DNA of 64,000 nt from Impatiens glandulifera (lineage: Eukaryota; Streptophyta; Magnoliopsida; Ericales; Balsaminaceae): positions 36,019,751-36,083,750 of the forward strand of contig NC_061867.1 in assembly GCF_907164915.1 (NCBI RefSeq), in the 5' to 3' direction. Position numbers and translations under genes: made by a program. Within the stretch, counting starts at the first letter, position 1. Each line of letters opens with the position of its first letter. The notes below the pieces were generated by a model that worked only from the letters and a program-made list of their open reading frames with translations, searched no databases and was not told where the DNA came from. Positions 38,915 to 51,079 of this stretch are shown here, piece by piece.

Positions 38915-39795
38915 ATGTCTCTTAATATGGATCGTATGGAGGCATATGATATTACTGTTATGTTTTCAGGGGACAACTATGATTTGTGGTCCGAATGTAT
39001 GAGGAGTTTTTTGATTGGTAAGAAATTGCGGCGATATGTCACTAGAGATTTCACTATACCAATAAAATCTATCGGATCCTCCTTTACTTCGCTGACTACA
39101 AAAGAAACTGACGATTATTGTGTGGCTATTGATGAGTGGGACAGTAAGAACCATACTATTCTTACCTGGATTCGAAATACGTCATCTAGGAATATCCAAA
39201 TCCAGCTTCAATGAATGGATACCGCTAAGATGGCTTGGGATTATCTAAAAGATCGATTCCAAACTACCGGAGGAATGCACCACTATCCACTGTTGAGTTC
39301 GTTACATGCACTGAAACATGAGCCAGGACAATCCATAGACGATTTCTTCTCTACTATCTAGTCACTCTGAGATCGCATTGACGAGGTCAACATTAATGAG
39401 AAACACTTAAGGGTCATTCAACTACTGATGAAGTTTGGCCCTAAGTACGAGTCTGTTCGTGGATCATTGCTCCATCGTCATTCATTGTCTTCGTTAGGCA
39501 TTACTATGAAGGAGATCTCTTTTGAGACTACTCGTCTTTCCATATTTCGATCTCCTACTACTGATTCTGTTATGTCTGTTTCATCTTCTCTACTTGTGTT
39601 TCCTCATAAAAATGCGCAGAAAGATGCTCGATTAGATAAGTTTGCTAGATGTCGTCGTTGTCTGAATGCTGATCATGTATACACTCATTGCCCCAACATT
39701 GAGTGCCGTTATTGTCATCAAAAGGGTCATGTCCTTCAGAAATGCTCAAAACTAGGTCATTCATCTTTTTCAGTTGGCTCTTCCTCCTCCATAGC
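38915..39795 (+). pseudogene. Copia-A gag, broken
   Basis: It starts MSLNMDRMEAYDITVMFSGD, typical of UBN2/Retrotran_gag-type N termini, with FSGDNYDLWSECMRSFLIGK. The frame stops at 39214 (TGA). It continues as DTAKMAWDYLKDRFQTTGG and has two more stops near 39358-39368 (FFSTI*SL*DRID), where CAG-to-TAG and CGA-to-TGA changes are likely. The nucleocapsid zinc knuckle CRYCHQKGHVLQKC (CX2CX4HX4C, near 39700) is intact. The frame is cut by the TAT insertion at 39796 and resumes at 53042. Confidence 0.88.
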
Positions 39796-41740
39796 TGTAC
39801 GCGTTTAAAAACGTTTGCCCCAAAAATGATTTTCTTGACTTTTAAGAAATAAATATAACATATAAAAATCTCTTAAACAAAATTGAAATAAAATCAAATT
39901 GGTGAATTGTTTAAAAACCAGTTTGTGACCAAAGAGTCGCCACCTAAATTTTTATAAAACTAGGAAAATAAATTATTTGGCATGTAAAACAATAACGCCT
40001 TTGAAAAAGAAATTTTTTAAAAGTTCGGTGCTTGGTTACACGTGAAAAAGGGCTTTTGGCGCTATGTCTCACATGCCTGTTAAAAATCAGTCTCTATTTT
40101 AACAATTTTGGCCCTTAAAAAAAAAATTATTATACTTTACATTTTAGAAATTTTGGATCCTAATATACTAAATCTTAATGCTAAGGATTATAAAATAAAT
40201 AAAATAAAATAAAAATAAAAAATAAAATAAAATAAAAGCAGATTGCTTCTTTGCTTTAGTTTTGGTTTTAAAGAAATTTTAGGTCAATGACCTTTATATA
40301 CATTAAGTTTTTTTTATTTAGATTACATATTTACAACAAGAAAAGTAAAAATCCTAAACACCTATCAAAATAGAAAGATTAAAGAAACAATATATGGAAT
40401 TAAAAAAAAAAGCAAAAAAAGATTGAAATTCAAATTCAAGAAAAAAAAGAGGCAAAAGAGCTTACAATAGGGCTGCTCTTTTGATGTTAAGGGTGGTATT
40501 TAATCTAAGATTTCCTAAGCAAATCTTATGACCAACTTAACAAGAGTGGTGTTTGCTTAGAATTTTCAAGCAGCCTAGAGAGAGAAAGGTGAAGGTGAAG
40601 TCCAAAGTTGAAGTCCCAGTGCTAGGGTGTTAAGAGGGGTATTTATAGGCAAAGCTATGAAATCCTAGGGCCCAAAGGCCCATTTAACAAACTTTACCGT
40701 TGGAAAGAAAACTATTTTAAACATTTACAAATGTTTAAAATAATGGAGCAATCTCCACTTGACATGTCACTAAATCAAGTTTTCAATCCAATGAGATTTA
40801 ATCTTTATTTAATAATGATGTAATACTTGGTCATTTTAATTTTATAATTAAAAAATAACCAAGTCTTCAATCTTTTCTTCTACACACGTTGAAACTTTCT
40901 CTCTTGCCACTTCCTCCTCTTTTTTAGCAACTTCTTTTATTTTCTTTTGACCGCACATGATAGAATCGTCATTTCAAGATTTGTGGTTGTCACCATCAAG
41001 AAGATGACCGTTGCCTTCACCTAACTCTTTTAACATTTGATTTCATGGATCGAATCTTGGGCATAGGTCGGTCCATTAGTCGGGTGACCGGTCGGATCCG
41101 TCAATTGGATCCTTTCCTTGGCCTTACTTCGGGTTGATTTGCCTTTGATTTGGATCTTCCTATCTCTATTCACAAATCTGATCCGGATCTTGCATGTGAA
41201 TCTTGGATTGACCCATTTCCCTTTATCCTACAAAAGAAATAAAATTAAAACAAACAATTAAAAAAAGCAATTGTATTATTATTAATTATTCCTATTTCTA
41301 AGGAACAATTATAATTATAATAAAATACTAACTAACTTAATCAAATTGCAAAATCTAATCTAACTAATCTAACAAACTAATCTAATTAAAAGAAAACAAA
41401 ATATACCTAACGAAATTTTATAAAAAACGCTAATATATATTTTGTAAATAATTTTTTTAATTTTTATTTTTTATAAATACCCAAGGTAATTAATTAAATA
41501 AAACCTTGAATATTTTAAGTATAATAACTTCTCTAAGTGTTGTAACATAGACAAATTACTACCTTAACTTTATTAAGAATCCAAAATCAATTATTTTCAA
41601 AAACTCAATTGTTTTAAAAAATAATCGTCTTTAATATAAATCATGCAATGAGTCCGTGAATGAATTCGAGAAAATTCTATAGACTCAGATTTATGAAAAG
41701 CATAAACTATAAAATTAGGTGTGAAAAATGAGTGTCTACA
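39796..41740 (-). repeat. TAT element 3' LTR
   Basis: 1945 bp, TG to CA ends. On the minus strand a TATA box TATAAATA lies at 40647-40640, upstream of CCCCTCTTAACACC. Confidence 0.95.
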
Positions 41741-41760
41741 GAATGCCCCTCTTGGACAAA
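41741..41760 (-). promoter_or_regulatory. TAT element polypurine tract
   Basis: The minus strand reads AAGAGGGGCATTC directly before the LTR start TGTAGACAC, as expected for priming plus-strand DNA synthesis. Confidence 0.85.
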
Positions 41761-42096
41761 ATTTGTAGAAAACACTCGGTTTAGAAAAATGCATGTCCAA
41801 GCTTGAAAATAGGCACTGCGTTTTGAAAACACCCAATTTATAGTTTATTTTTGGCTTCCTTGAATGAAAAGAGAACAAACCTGACGAGTCTCTCGGGAGA
41901 CCCGTGTAATTTACCCTTCATTCTTCAAAGTCGGTTTATCATCCACTCGTTGACGATTCACCTTTGTTTAGAATATGCATCGCTCCTGGTTTATCGATCG
42001 TGTAGATCGAGCCTGGTGGTTTCGACCATATTTCTACACACCTCGCCTAGTCTTTGGATTGTACATGAGTACACATCTTGACTTAGTTTGCTGATT

Positions 42097-43615
42097 GTAT
42101 TTTTTTAGCGAAATACTATTTAATCACAATTCTACTTAGTGATTATATAGATTTAAGTGTCGCTGGTCAGTTTAGCGAAACACTTTTTAATCACAATTCT
42201 GCTTAGTGATTATATATGTTTAAGTATCGCTGGTCAGTTTAGCGAAATACTATTTAATCACAACTCTACTTAGTGATTATTATAGATTTAGGTATCGCTG
42301 GTCAGATTAGCGAAATACTATTTAATCACAATTCTGCTTAGTGATTATATAGATTTAAGTATCGCTGATCAGTTTAGCGAAATACTATTTAATCACAATT
42401 CTGCTTAGTGATTATATAGATTTAAGTGCCGCTGGTCAATTTAGCGAAACACTTTTTAATCACAATTCTGCTTAGTGATTATATGGATTTGAGTATCGCT
42501 GGTCAATTTAGCGAAATACTATTTAATCACAATTCTGCTTAGTGATTATATAGATTTAAGTATTGCTGGTCAGTTTAGCGAATACTATTTAATCACAATT
42601 CTGCTTAGTGATTATATAGATTTAAGTGCCACTGGTCAGTTTAGCGAAACACTTTTTAATCACAATTCTGCTTAGTGATTATATGGATTTGAGTATCGCT
42701 GGTCAATTTAGCGAAATACTATTTAATCACAATTCTGCTTAGTGATTATATAGATTTAAGTATTGCTGGTCAGTTTAGCGAATACTATTTAATCACAATT
42801 CTGCTTAGTGATTATGTGTATTTGAGTATCGTTGGTCGGTTTAGCGAATACTATTTAATCATAATTCTGCTTAGTGATTATATAGATTTAAGTGCCGCTG
42901 GTCAGTTTAGCGAAACACTTTTTAATCACAATTCTGCTTAGTGATTATATGAATTTGAGTATCGCTGGTCAATTTAGCGAAATACCATTTAATCACAATT
43001 CTTCTTAGTGATTATATAGATTTAAGTATTGCTGGTCAGTTTAGCGAATACTATTTAATCAAAATTCTGCTTAGTGATTATATAGATTTAAGTGTCGCTG
43101 GTCAGTTTAGCGAAACACTTTTTAATCACAATTCTGCTTAGTGATTATATGGATTTGAGTATCGCTGGTCGGTTTAGCGAAATACTATTTAATCACAATT
43201 CTACTTAGTGATTATATAGATTTGAGTATCGCTGGTCAATTTAGCGAAATACTATTTAATCACAATTCTGCTTAGTGATTATATGGATTTGAGTATCGCT
43301 GGTCAATTTAGCGAATACTATTTAATCACAATTCTGCTTAGTGATTATATAGATTTAAGTGTCGCTGGTCAGTTTAGCGAAACACTTTTTTAATCACAAT
43401 TCTGCTTAGTGATTATAAGGATTTGAGTATCGCTGGTCAGTTTAACGAAATACTATTTAATCACAATTCTGCTTAGTGATTATATAGATTTAAGTGCCGC
43501 TGGTCAGTTTAGCGAAACACTTTTTAATCACAATTCTGCTTAGTGATTATATGAATTTGAGTATCGTTGGTCAGTTTAGCGAAATACTTTTTAATCACAA
43601 CTTTGTTTAGTGATT
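42097..43615. repeat. 67-bp satellite-like array in the TAT 3' untranslated region
   Basis: About 22.5 tandem units have a period of 67 bp; TAGCG starts lie at 42106, 42173, 42240, 42308, 42375 and so on to 43577. A unit reads TTTAGCGAAATACTATTTAA then TCACAATTCTGCTTAGTGAT, then about 27 bp ending CGCTGGTCAG. Two monomer types (ACACTTTTTAATC against ATACTATTTAATC) alternate, giving a higher-order pattern. TAT/Ogre elements are known to carry such arrays between pol and the 3' LTR. Confidence 0.97.
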
Positions 43616-44600
43616 TAAGTTCGAAGTTAAACTTCCTTAATTTTCAAAGCACTAGCGTCTTCTTCAACGGTTTTAAAATACTTTCAAGAATCGGTTCCAT
43701 ACTTTCTTCCTTAGAGTGTGTCGAGAGGAAACCACATGTAATCGATGTTCTTCAAGATTCATGCTGTCACTTTTGGGGACTTGTCTTTCGCCAAGACGTT
43801 TTGCCCTGAGTTTTTCGAGGGATTTGTTCGCTCGAATGCTTAATCTTTCAACCACGTGTCATGAGGTTGAGCCTCGCTTCTCAAATTCGGAGGTCAGTGT
43901 GCTTAAGATTCTATGGCCTTGGGCTCTTTTATACTCAGGGTATATTTAATAGAATCGGTACATTCTTGTTCTTGCATTGGCAATTTAGACAAGAGTCTAG
44001 ATGAACAACAAATGGTGATTTCAATATCTCAACCTCTACGAGTATTTTTCTATTTTATTCGGCCTCTTTTCTTTATAACCGGGGTGTATCTGATAAATTC
44101 AAACACTTTGTTCTTGCTTAGCAATTAGATAAAATCTAAATGAACAACATTATTGTATTTCATATCTCAACCAACACAGTCTTTGTTTAATTGATTTTAC
44201 TTTTCTTGAGGTCTTAGATCTTTGGCACTTTACCTCCAATTGAGACGAGACATCTCCTTTGTTGATGACATGGTTCCGAGTTTGGGCATTCATCTTTTTA
44301 TGAACTCTCTCTTAAACATCAGTAGTTTAAGCTTTTGTCTAGGCTCGAGATAGATCTGTTTGCGAAGCACTTTACTCGGATTCCACTAGTTACATTAGTT
44401 CGTCAAGAGACATCCATCGGGGAGAAACGTATTTTCCCGCATCCCTACTTATTTCTTGCACTCGTTCATCAGTTTGCTTGACACTAGAAAAATTCAGGGG
44501 TCTATCTTGTTTTTATCCACAAATGCCCCTAGTTTCGACACAAGAGGTTTGATTGTTCTGGATAGATTTGTGATCCCAATTTCTCGTTGGCTTTAACTCT
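43616..44600. other. TAT 3' untranslated region, unique part
   Basis: I see no recognisable domain. Short plus-strand frames here (for example 43716-43949) run against the sense of the element and look like chance. Confidence 0.6.
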
Positions 44601-44659
44601 TTGGGGATGTATTTTGTCCTAGTTCAAGATTTGGCTTGCTGGGGATTTGAGACCGTTCT

Positions 44660-45715
44660 TGTGAAAAGTTGCCTACGTATTCTCATAAAAGGATAAATTC
44701 GGTCCGAACGTAATTCCGAAATTGTATCACGGATAGATCGTGATTCCGCATCTCGTTGAGGAATTTTCTTAAGTATCTGCTGGAGTGGCAATTGACTTAA
44801 GCTGAAAATCATTTAAGATCCTAAGCTGCTAGAGAATAAAGTGCTTTAGCCATGTGTTAGACGTTATATTTACTCATTTAAGCTAACTATGTGAGGATCT
44901 TTCAATCATTTCATTTTCGTAAAATGCCCTTAGTGTCGATATAGGGTTTGATTTTTGAAAATGTTTAGGACCGGGCTCATACAAGCTGCCTACGTATCCC
45001 ATAGCTAGGGGAATTCAGGTCCAACGTAGTTCCATGCACATCCTTGTGAAAAATGTTTGTGTATGTGTGAATGTTTTGAAAATCTTTTGAGATCATAAGT
45101 CGAAGAGAAAAATACTTTAGCTTTGGGCGTTATATTTTCTCAAGTGGGACTCTGTGACGATCTTGTAGTCATTTTTATTTTAATAAAAATGCCCCTAGTA
45201 TTGACTAGGAGTTTTTGGTTTAGGAGTCAACTCAGAGTGTGATTAACTCCCTTTTTAATGTATATGCAATGAATGTATGCGATGTGTTGTGAAATGAAAT
45301 GTCTATCAACTTCTTTCGATAATTGACAGCGGTGACCGCACCCTGGATGGGTTGCCTACGTACTCTCGAGAGAGATCAGGTCTCACGTAGTTCACAACTT
45401 GTGAAGTTATGTGAAATGAATGCATGTAATGAAATGTCTATCAATATCTGTCGATAATTGATAGTGGTGACCGCACCCTAGATAGGCTGCCTACGTACTC
45501 TCGAGAGAGATCAGGTCTGACGTAGTTCACAACTTATGAGTTATGAACTTTGATGTATGTGTAATGAATGCACGTGGTATGAAATGTCTATCAATATCTG
45601 TCGATAATTGATAGTGGTGACCGCACCCTAGATGGGTTGCCTACGTACTCTCGAGAGAGATCAGGTCTGACGTAGTTCATAACTTATGAGTTATGAACTT
45701 TGATGTATGGGATTC
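44660..45715. repeat. Repeated TGCCTACGTA...ACGTAGTTC block in the TAT 3' region
   Basis: Five copies of TGCCTACGTA, each followed by TCAGGTC or a variant and then ACGTAGTTC, lie near 44669, 44988, 45352, 45490 and 45638. The last three are in tandem units of about 140-150 bp with CTATCAATATCTGTCGATAA and GTGGTGACCGCACCC. The two left copies are more diverged. Confidence 0.9.
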
Positions 45716-45727
45716 AACACGCATGCT

Positions 45728-46693
45728 TTAGATGAAGTATCTTTTGAGCATGTCGACATTGATGGGTGTTGAGAGTTCTTCTCCATCCAAGGTGGTCAAT
45801 CTCGTGGCGCCACCTGAAAAGACCTTCTTGACTAGGTAGGGTCTTTCCCATGGTGTTTGGAATTTCCCTCTAGGGTCTAGTATCCGTAAGTTCTTCTTTA
45901 GAACTAAATCGCCTTCTTGAATGTTCCTAGGTTTCACCTTCTTGTTGAAAGCTCTGGTTATTCTTCTTTGGTATGCTTGCGTGTGACATAATGCGTCTAA
46001 CCTCTTGTCTTCCATAAGGGCTAGCTGATTGTACCGTGACTTACACCAATCTTCCTCCACTACTTGTGTCTCGAGTAAAACTCTTAAAGTAGGAACTTCG
46101 ATTTCGATAGGTTGCACTACATCCATTCCGTAGACCAATGCAAATGGCGTTTCTCCCGTTGACGTTCGAATGGTTGTTCTATATCCCCATAAGGCGTATG
46201 GAAGCTTCTCATGCCAATCCTTGTATGTCTGAGTCATCTTCTTGATGATAGTGATGATGTTCTTGTTCGCTGCCTCTACTGCACCGTTCGTTTGAGGACG
46301 ATAAGGTGAGGATTTATGGTGTTCAATCACGTATTCATCTAGTACTTTGAGTACTTCTCCCCGGAAGTGTCCACCATTGTCTGAGATCAAAGCATGAAGA
46401 ACTCCATAACGTGCAATGATGTTGTTTCGTATGAACTTGGCAACATGTGATGACTTGAGAACCTTATATGATTGAGCTTCGACCCACTTGGTGAAATAAT
46501 CGATAGCCACCAGGATGAATTCATGTCCGTTTGAAGCGTGAGGATAAATTTTCCCGATGATATCTATTCCCCATGTCGAGAATGGCCATGGTGAAGTCAT
46601 GTTGTAAAGTAGAGATGCTGGGGTGTGCTTCAAGTTCGCGTAAACTTGACATTGATGACACTTCTTAACATATTCTACACATTCTTGTTCCAT
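45728..46693 (-). pseudogene. TAT element integrase
   Basis: A 321-codon frame starts MEQECVEYVKKCHQCQVYAN, the second half of the HHCC zinc finger. The DDE core has WGIDIIGKI, ISDNGGHFRG and NGAVEAANKN, so all three acidic residues (D, D, E) are present. The C-terminal region GDLVLKKN...GKFQTPWERPYLVKKV is a GPY/F-like module. The first half of the zinc finger (HMNGSTLVKR) is in a different frame at 46675-46983, so a small indel near 46700-46720 breaks the polyprotein. Confidence 0.93.
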
Positions 46694-48039
46694 ATTCTGC
46701 CAATAATGGCCAAAGAGAAAGATCTCTTAACGAGTGTTGATCCGTTCATGTGTGGGCCACATGTTCCTGCATGTACTTCCTCCATGATCTGTGATGCTTG
46801 AGGTTGGTCGATGCATAACATGTTCTGACCGTCAAAGGAGCGTCGATATAGCTTTTCTGCGAGTAGCACGTAGTTAGTTGCGTATTGGCGTAGAGCTCTC
46901 CTCTCTTTCTTTTGGAAGTGTGAAGGATACTCTCCATGCTCAACGTACTTCTGTAGAGGTTCGAACCAAGGTTTGGGCGCCACTTCGGTGTTGGCAATCG
47001 TCCTCTTCTCGAAGTCTTGTTTCTATTTCTGACGAATCTTCAAAGGCTTGATTTTGATTCCTTCTGGTATTTGTGTCATGAATGCTAACGTGGCCAAAGC
47101 GTCTGCGAATCGATTCTGACTTCTCGGAGCATGTGTGAATGTTACATGTTCAAACTTTTCCATTAGAGTTGATAAGTGTTGATGGTATAGTTTGAGGTTG
47201 TCTCCTTTGACTTGCCATTCACTATTAGCTTGTGAAATGACTAAGTTTGAGTCTCCTACTACTTCTAGACGTCTCGCTCCTTTTTCATGAGCAATCTTCA
47301 AGCCAGAGATGCACGATTCATACTCTGCCTCATTGTTTGTCACTTGATATTCGAGCTTGACTGAGATTAGGTTGTATGTTCCCATAGGATCGATGAGTAG
47401 TATTCCGATGCCATAACCTTGTTTTCTTGAAGCTCCATCGAATAATAGCTTCCATGTTGTAGGGTTAATAGTCATCACTTCGTCGTCTGGGAATGCTAAC
47501 TCCTCTTCGTCTTCAACTTCGATTGGTTGGTCTGCGATAAAATCTGCTACAACGCTCCCCTTGATAGATTTCTGAATTGTGTATACGATGTCGTACTCTG
47601 ATATCATCATCATCCACTTATCTAATCTCGGAGACAAAAACGTTTTCTGGAATAAATGACGAATTGGATCGAGTCTTGATACTAACTTGACTGTGTGGGT
47701 TTGCATGTAATGCCTTAGCCTCTTAGTGACCCAAGCTAGGGCCCAATACACCTTTTCTACTGGCGAGTAATTAAGTTTATATCCTGTCATGCGCTTGCTT
47801 ATGTAGTAGACTGCGACCTCCATCTTTTCCTCGTTTTCTTGGGCTAGTAGACTACCCATTACGTTTTCTGTGACTGTTAAGTATAGGATTAGCGGTATGC
47901 CTGGTCTTGGCGGCATCAGAATGGGAGGATTCTTGAGGTATCCCTTTATCTTCTCGAATGCATTCTGACAAGCATCATCCCAAACGAATCTTTCATTTTT
48001 CCTTAAAAGTTTAAACAAAGGATCACATGTCATAGTCAA
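46675..48039 (-). pseudogene. TAT element RNase H, second RNase H and connection region
   Basis: The 338-codon frame 47023-48039 begins after the RT thumb. First comes the RT-linked RNase H (VYYISKRMTGYKLNYSPVEK, SEYDIVYTIQKSIKGSVVAD). Then follows a second RNase H with WKLLFDGASRKQGYGIGI, NNEAEYESC, VVGDSNLVI and RFADALATLA, where the D-E-D-D catalytic set is present. A dual RNase H is a hallmark of the TAT lineage. A stop at 47023 separates it from 46675-46983, which carries the spacer and the start of the integrase finger. Confidence 0.9.
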
Positions 48040-48063
48040 CTTGTTTATGAATCGACTTATATA

Positions 48064-49116
48064 CTAGATCTTTCCTAGAAAGCCTCGCACTTCTTTCTCG
48101 CTTCGTGGAGGTGGCATTGCCGTGATCGCTTCTATCTTTCTCGAATAAACCTCAATTCCTCTTTGCGTGATTAAGAAGCCTAACATCTTTCCTGCTATCA
48201 CTCCAAATGTGCACTTCTTCGGGTTGAGCCTAAGTTGGAACTTCCTGATGCGTTGTAAGAATTTGTCAAGATTTTGGATGTGCCCTTCTCGATCTTTTGA
48301 TTTGACAATCATATCATTGACATAGGCTTCTACCTCCTTGTGGATCATATCGTGAAGAATCATCGTGGCAGCTCATTGATACGTTGCTCCTGCGTTCTTC
48401 AGCCCGAAAGGCATGACTCGATAACAAAATGTTCCGACTTCTGTGATGAACGTTGTCTTCTCCTTGTCTTCAGGAGCCATCAATACTTGGTTGTAGCCTG
48501 AGAATCCGTCCATGAATGATAGGAGTTGATGGCCTACTGCATGATCCACTAGCACGTCGATGTGTGGTAGTGGAAAGCTGTCTTTAGGGCTTGCTTTGTT
48601 GAGATCCCGATAGTCTACACACACTCGGATCTTTCCATCTTTCTTTGCGACTGGGACTACATTGGCGATCCATTTTGGGTAATCTACCACTTCGAGGAAT
48701 CTTGCGTCGAGCTGCTTCTGAACTTCCTCTTTGATCTTGTCCACGATGTCTGCTTTCATTCTTCAGAGCTTCTGCTTCACTAGTTTTGCATCTTCATAAA
48801 GTGATATGCGGTGTTGGATGATTTATGGATCAATTCCTGGCATATCTTTATAAGACCATGCAAAAACATCTTTGTTTGCTTTTAAAAGTTTAGTCATATT
48901 TTCTCGTTCTAAATCGTTTACACTTTTTCCGATTAAAGCAATCTGAGGATCTTCTTCTGTGTTAAGATTTATTTCAATTGTCTCTTCCGCAGTGGATAAA
49001 TTCTCCTCTTGTTTATCTAGATAATGCCTCATCTCATAGGTCATTTTTGATTTAAATGTTTCATCGGAGGACATATAATCAAAAGTTTCTTCTTCATTTT
49101 TAAAAACATTTTTCAA
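48064..49116 (-). pseudogene. TAT element reverse transcriptase, broken
   Basis: In one frame, separated by stops: FAWSYKDMPGIDP (48823-49116), then the palm/fingers (48373-48759) with VPVAKKDGKIRVCVDYRDLN and FITEVGTFCYRVMPFGLKNA, then 48064-48363 with the active-site box. That box reads YVNDMIVKS where the family has YVDD, so the first catalytic Asp is Asn. Stops after TYQ (CGA to TGA likely) and FLGKI (CAG to TAG likely), and two between 48760 and 48822, make it non-functional. Confidence 0.92.
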
Positions 49117-49270
49117 GGTGCCTAGAGACTTAGAATTATCAAGATAATGTTCTGCATGTGAATGAAATTCAGAAATGATAGATTTTAAGTTCTAATTGTT
49201 TTTAGCGAATGCATGTTTCGTCAAGTACGGATCTTCCTCCTTGTTGTCTGTGACGTCATCAATTGGTTTT
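49117..49270 (-). other. Deleted protease region of the TAT element
   Basis: Only about 150 bp separate the gag zinc-knuckle remnant from the RT N terminus. No D(S/T)G protease motif is visible in any frame. Confidence 0.6.
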
Positions 49271-49843
49271 AACCTTAGGTAATGGGATGATCTTAGCGTC
49301 GATCAGATCTTGAAACTTCTGTTTGAGAGGGAAACAACAATTAGTGGAATTCCCTCTAGTCTAGTGATATCCGCACCACTCATTTGTGAACTTGTCCATT
49401 ACTTCTCTCCCAGGTTCCGATGTTAACGTTTGAATCAAGTTCTTCTGCAACAAGTTCCTTAAGGCCTTCGACAATGACATCCCCAAGTCGTCAAATTTTC
49501 TACAAGGTGGAGCAGTAGTGGCACTCCTTGCTTGTGATGATTGTTGACTTTGTTTAGGCGAAATGGGTTCTTTTGATGAGTATTTTGTCCTCGAGTTTGA
49601 CGTGCTTACATGGCTCTTGTTTTGAATAGACATTTCTGCAGCTTTTCAACCGTCCATGAATGTCCTGCTTATCCTTTCTCTTTCTTCTCGCAAGCTTTTT
49701 GGATTAAGGGGTTCGATTGTCGCATAAGTTTCGACTTTTGCTGTGAGGTCTTCAAGCTGTTGCCCCAATTGTATCAGTGTATCACGTAGATCGTCTAAAT
49801 TTAGATGAACTGACTCATTGAACCTTCTTGGTGGGTTAGTCAT
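49271..49843 (-). pseudogene. TAT element gag remnant
   Basis: The start MTNPPRRFNESVHLNLDDLR is followed by a coiled-coil-like stretch to 49646. After a stop, 49633-49361 holds CRKFDDLGMSLSKALRNLLQ and ends WCGYH*. Past that stop the same frame continues with NCCFPLKQKFQDLIDAKII, the usual end of the TAT/Ogre gag zinc-knuckle region. The large central capsid domain is missing. Confidence 0.75.
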
Positions 49844-51054
49844 TGTAAATTATGGTGAATATGAGTATGTTGTGTTCAAGAGAACAAAGTCAGTTCGAAC
49901 CCCTTTATCAAGTAAAACAAGAAATGCGTCGCTCGTATGCACATAATCCCTAACACGCAATAGACGTTCAATTTATCCATTCACAATGTATAACATGTAG
50001 AAAAGGATGAGTAAAATAAGAATGAGTTATTTTATTAAAATCCTAAGTGTCATGGATAAAATCACAAACTCAAGTCATAAAATAAAATAAGAATAGAAAG
50101 CAAACACCCCTCATCCTTTCGTTACAATGTCGCTCATGTATCTTCATAAAGAGATTTACATTTCAAGCATAAAGAAATCTAGTCTAAGTCTTCGAATTTT
50201 CAAGTCTTTTCGTCTTTCTTGATCGTCTTTGCGCCTCATGCATCTTTCTTGATCGTCTTTGCATCTCACGCGTCTTTCTTGATTAGATCTTGCGCTTAGA
50301 ATCTGAATAGTAAAGACACAAAGAAAGAAAACTAGTTACATTAGATTATTCTTTTAGCTTTTCTAGGTTTTCTCGATTTTACTCCTTTAAAGTTATTAGG
50401 TTTAACCTCAAAATTTCGAAATTGTTCACATGTTTCATGGAATTTTAAAAACTCTGAATGGATAAATTGAGCGCCTAGAAATATCTATATGCATACATGT
50501 ATTTATCATATATAGTAGTCAAGTAAAGGGCTTCGTGACGTGGCTTTGTTGCTCGACAGGACGAGACGAGGCAACGACTTGGTAGAATTGGCTTTTTGGA
50601 TTTTTGTTCTAAAGTTGGAAATGGCTTAAGAGAGAGTTGTTCCACCGACAAGGATACTATCCCAAAAGGGATCTCTCGATGTAAAGGGAGCTCTCAATTG
50701 GACATCCCCCTCACCTCTATTTCAAAATCCCTCATTTTCAATAGTAGGGGATATTTGAAAAGAAGAGAGGGTTAATCCGGGTTTTTTCCTGTTGTTTTTC
50801 TCAACTCTCAAATCACACAAAAGCCTTCAAGGCATAGGGTTGAGGGTGTCATTCACATTGACTACCCTTAGCACATAAAATATAGATGTATAGGCTTCGT
50901 CCAATGACGTATACCTTATACTATCTTCACATCGGAGCCCCAGAGCTCATGCACATTAAGAAAACAAATTATTTTTTCCCGGGGAATAGCATTAAAGTGT
51001 AAAATATATTTTTTAAATTGGCCAAAATTGTTTTTTCAAGTTAAGCATCAAAAT
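49844..51054 (-). other. TAT element 5' untranslated region
   Basis: This 1.2-kb leader lies between the primer-binding site and gag and has no coding frame. Two adjacent copies of CATGCATCTTTCTTGATCGT-like sequence lie at 50210-50285. No extra ORF1 as in some Ogre elements is visible. Confidence 0.65.
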
Positions 51055-51073
51055 GTCCCCAGCAGAGTCGCCA
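51055..51073 (-). promoter_or_regulatory. TAT element primer-binding site
   Basis: The minus strand reads TGGCGACTCTGCTGGGGAC, six bases inside the 5' LTR. TGG pairs with a tRNA CCA end. Ogre-type elements are reported to use a tRNA-Arg; the identity of this tRNA was not checked. Confidence 0.8.
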
Positions 51074-51079
51074 GAAAAC

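Noticed and set aside
42097..43615. CRISPR-like regular array
   Set aside because: The 67-bp units are fully tandem without unique spacers, in a plant retrotransposon.
43567..44128. Plus-strand frames of 70-80 codons left of TAT pol
   Set aside because: They are antisense to the element and have no recognisable features.
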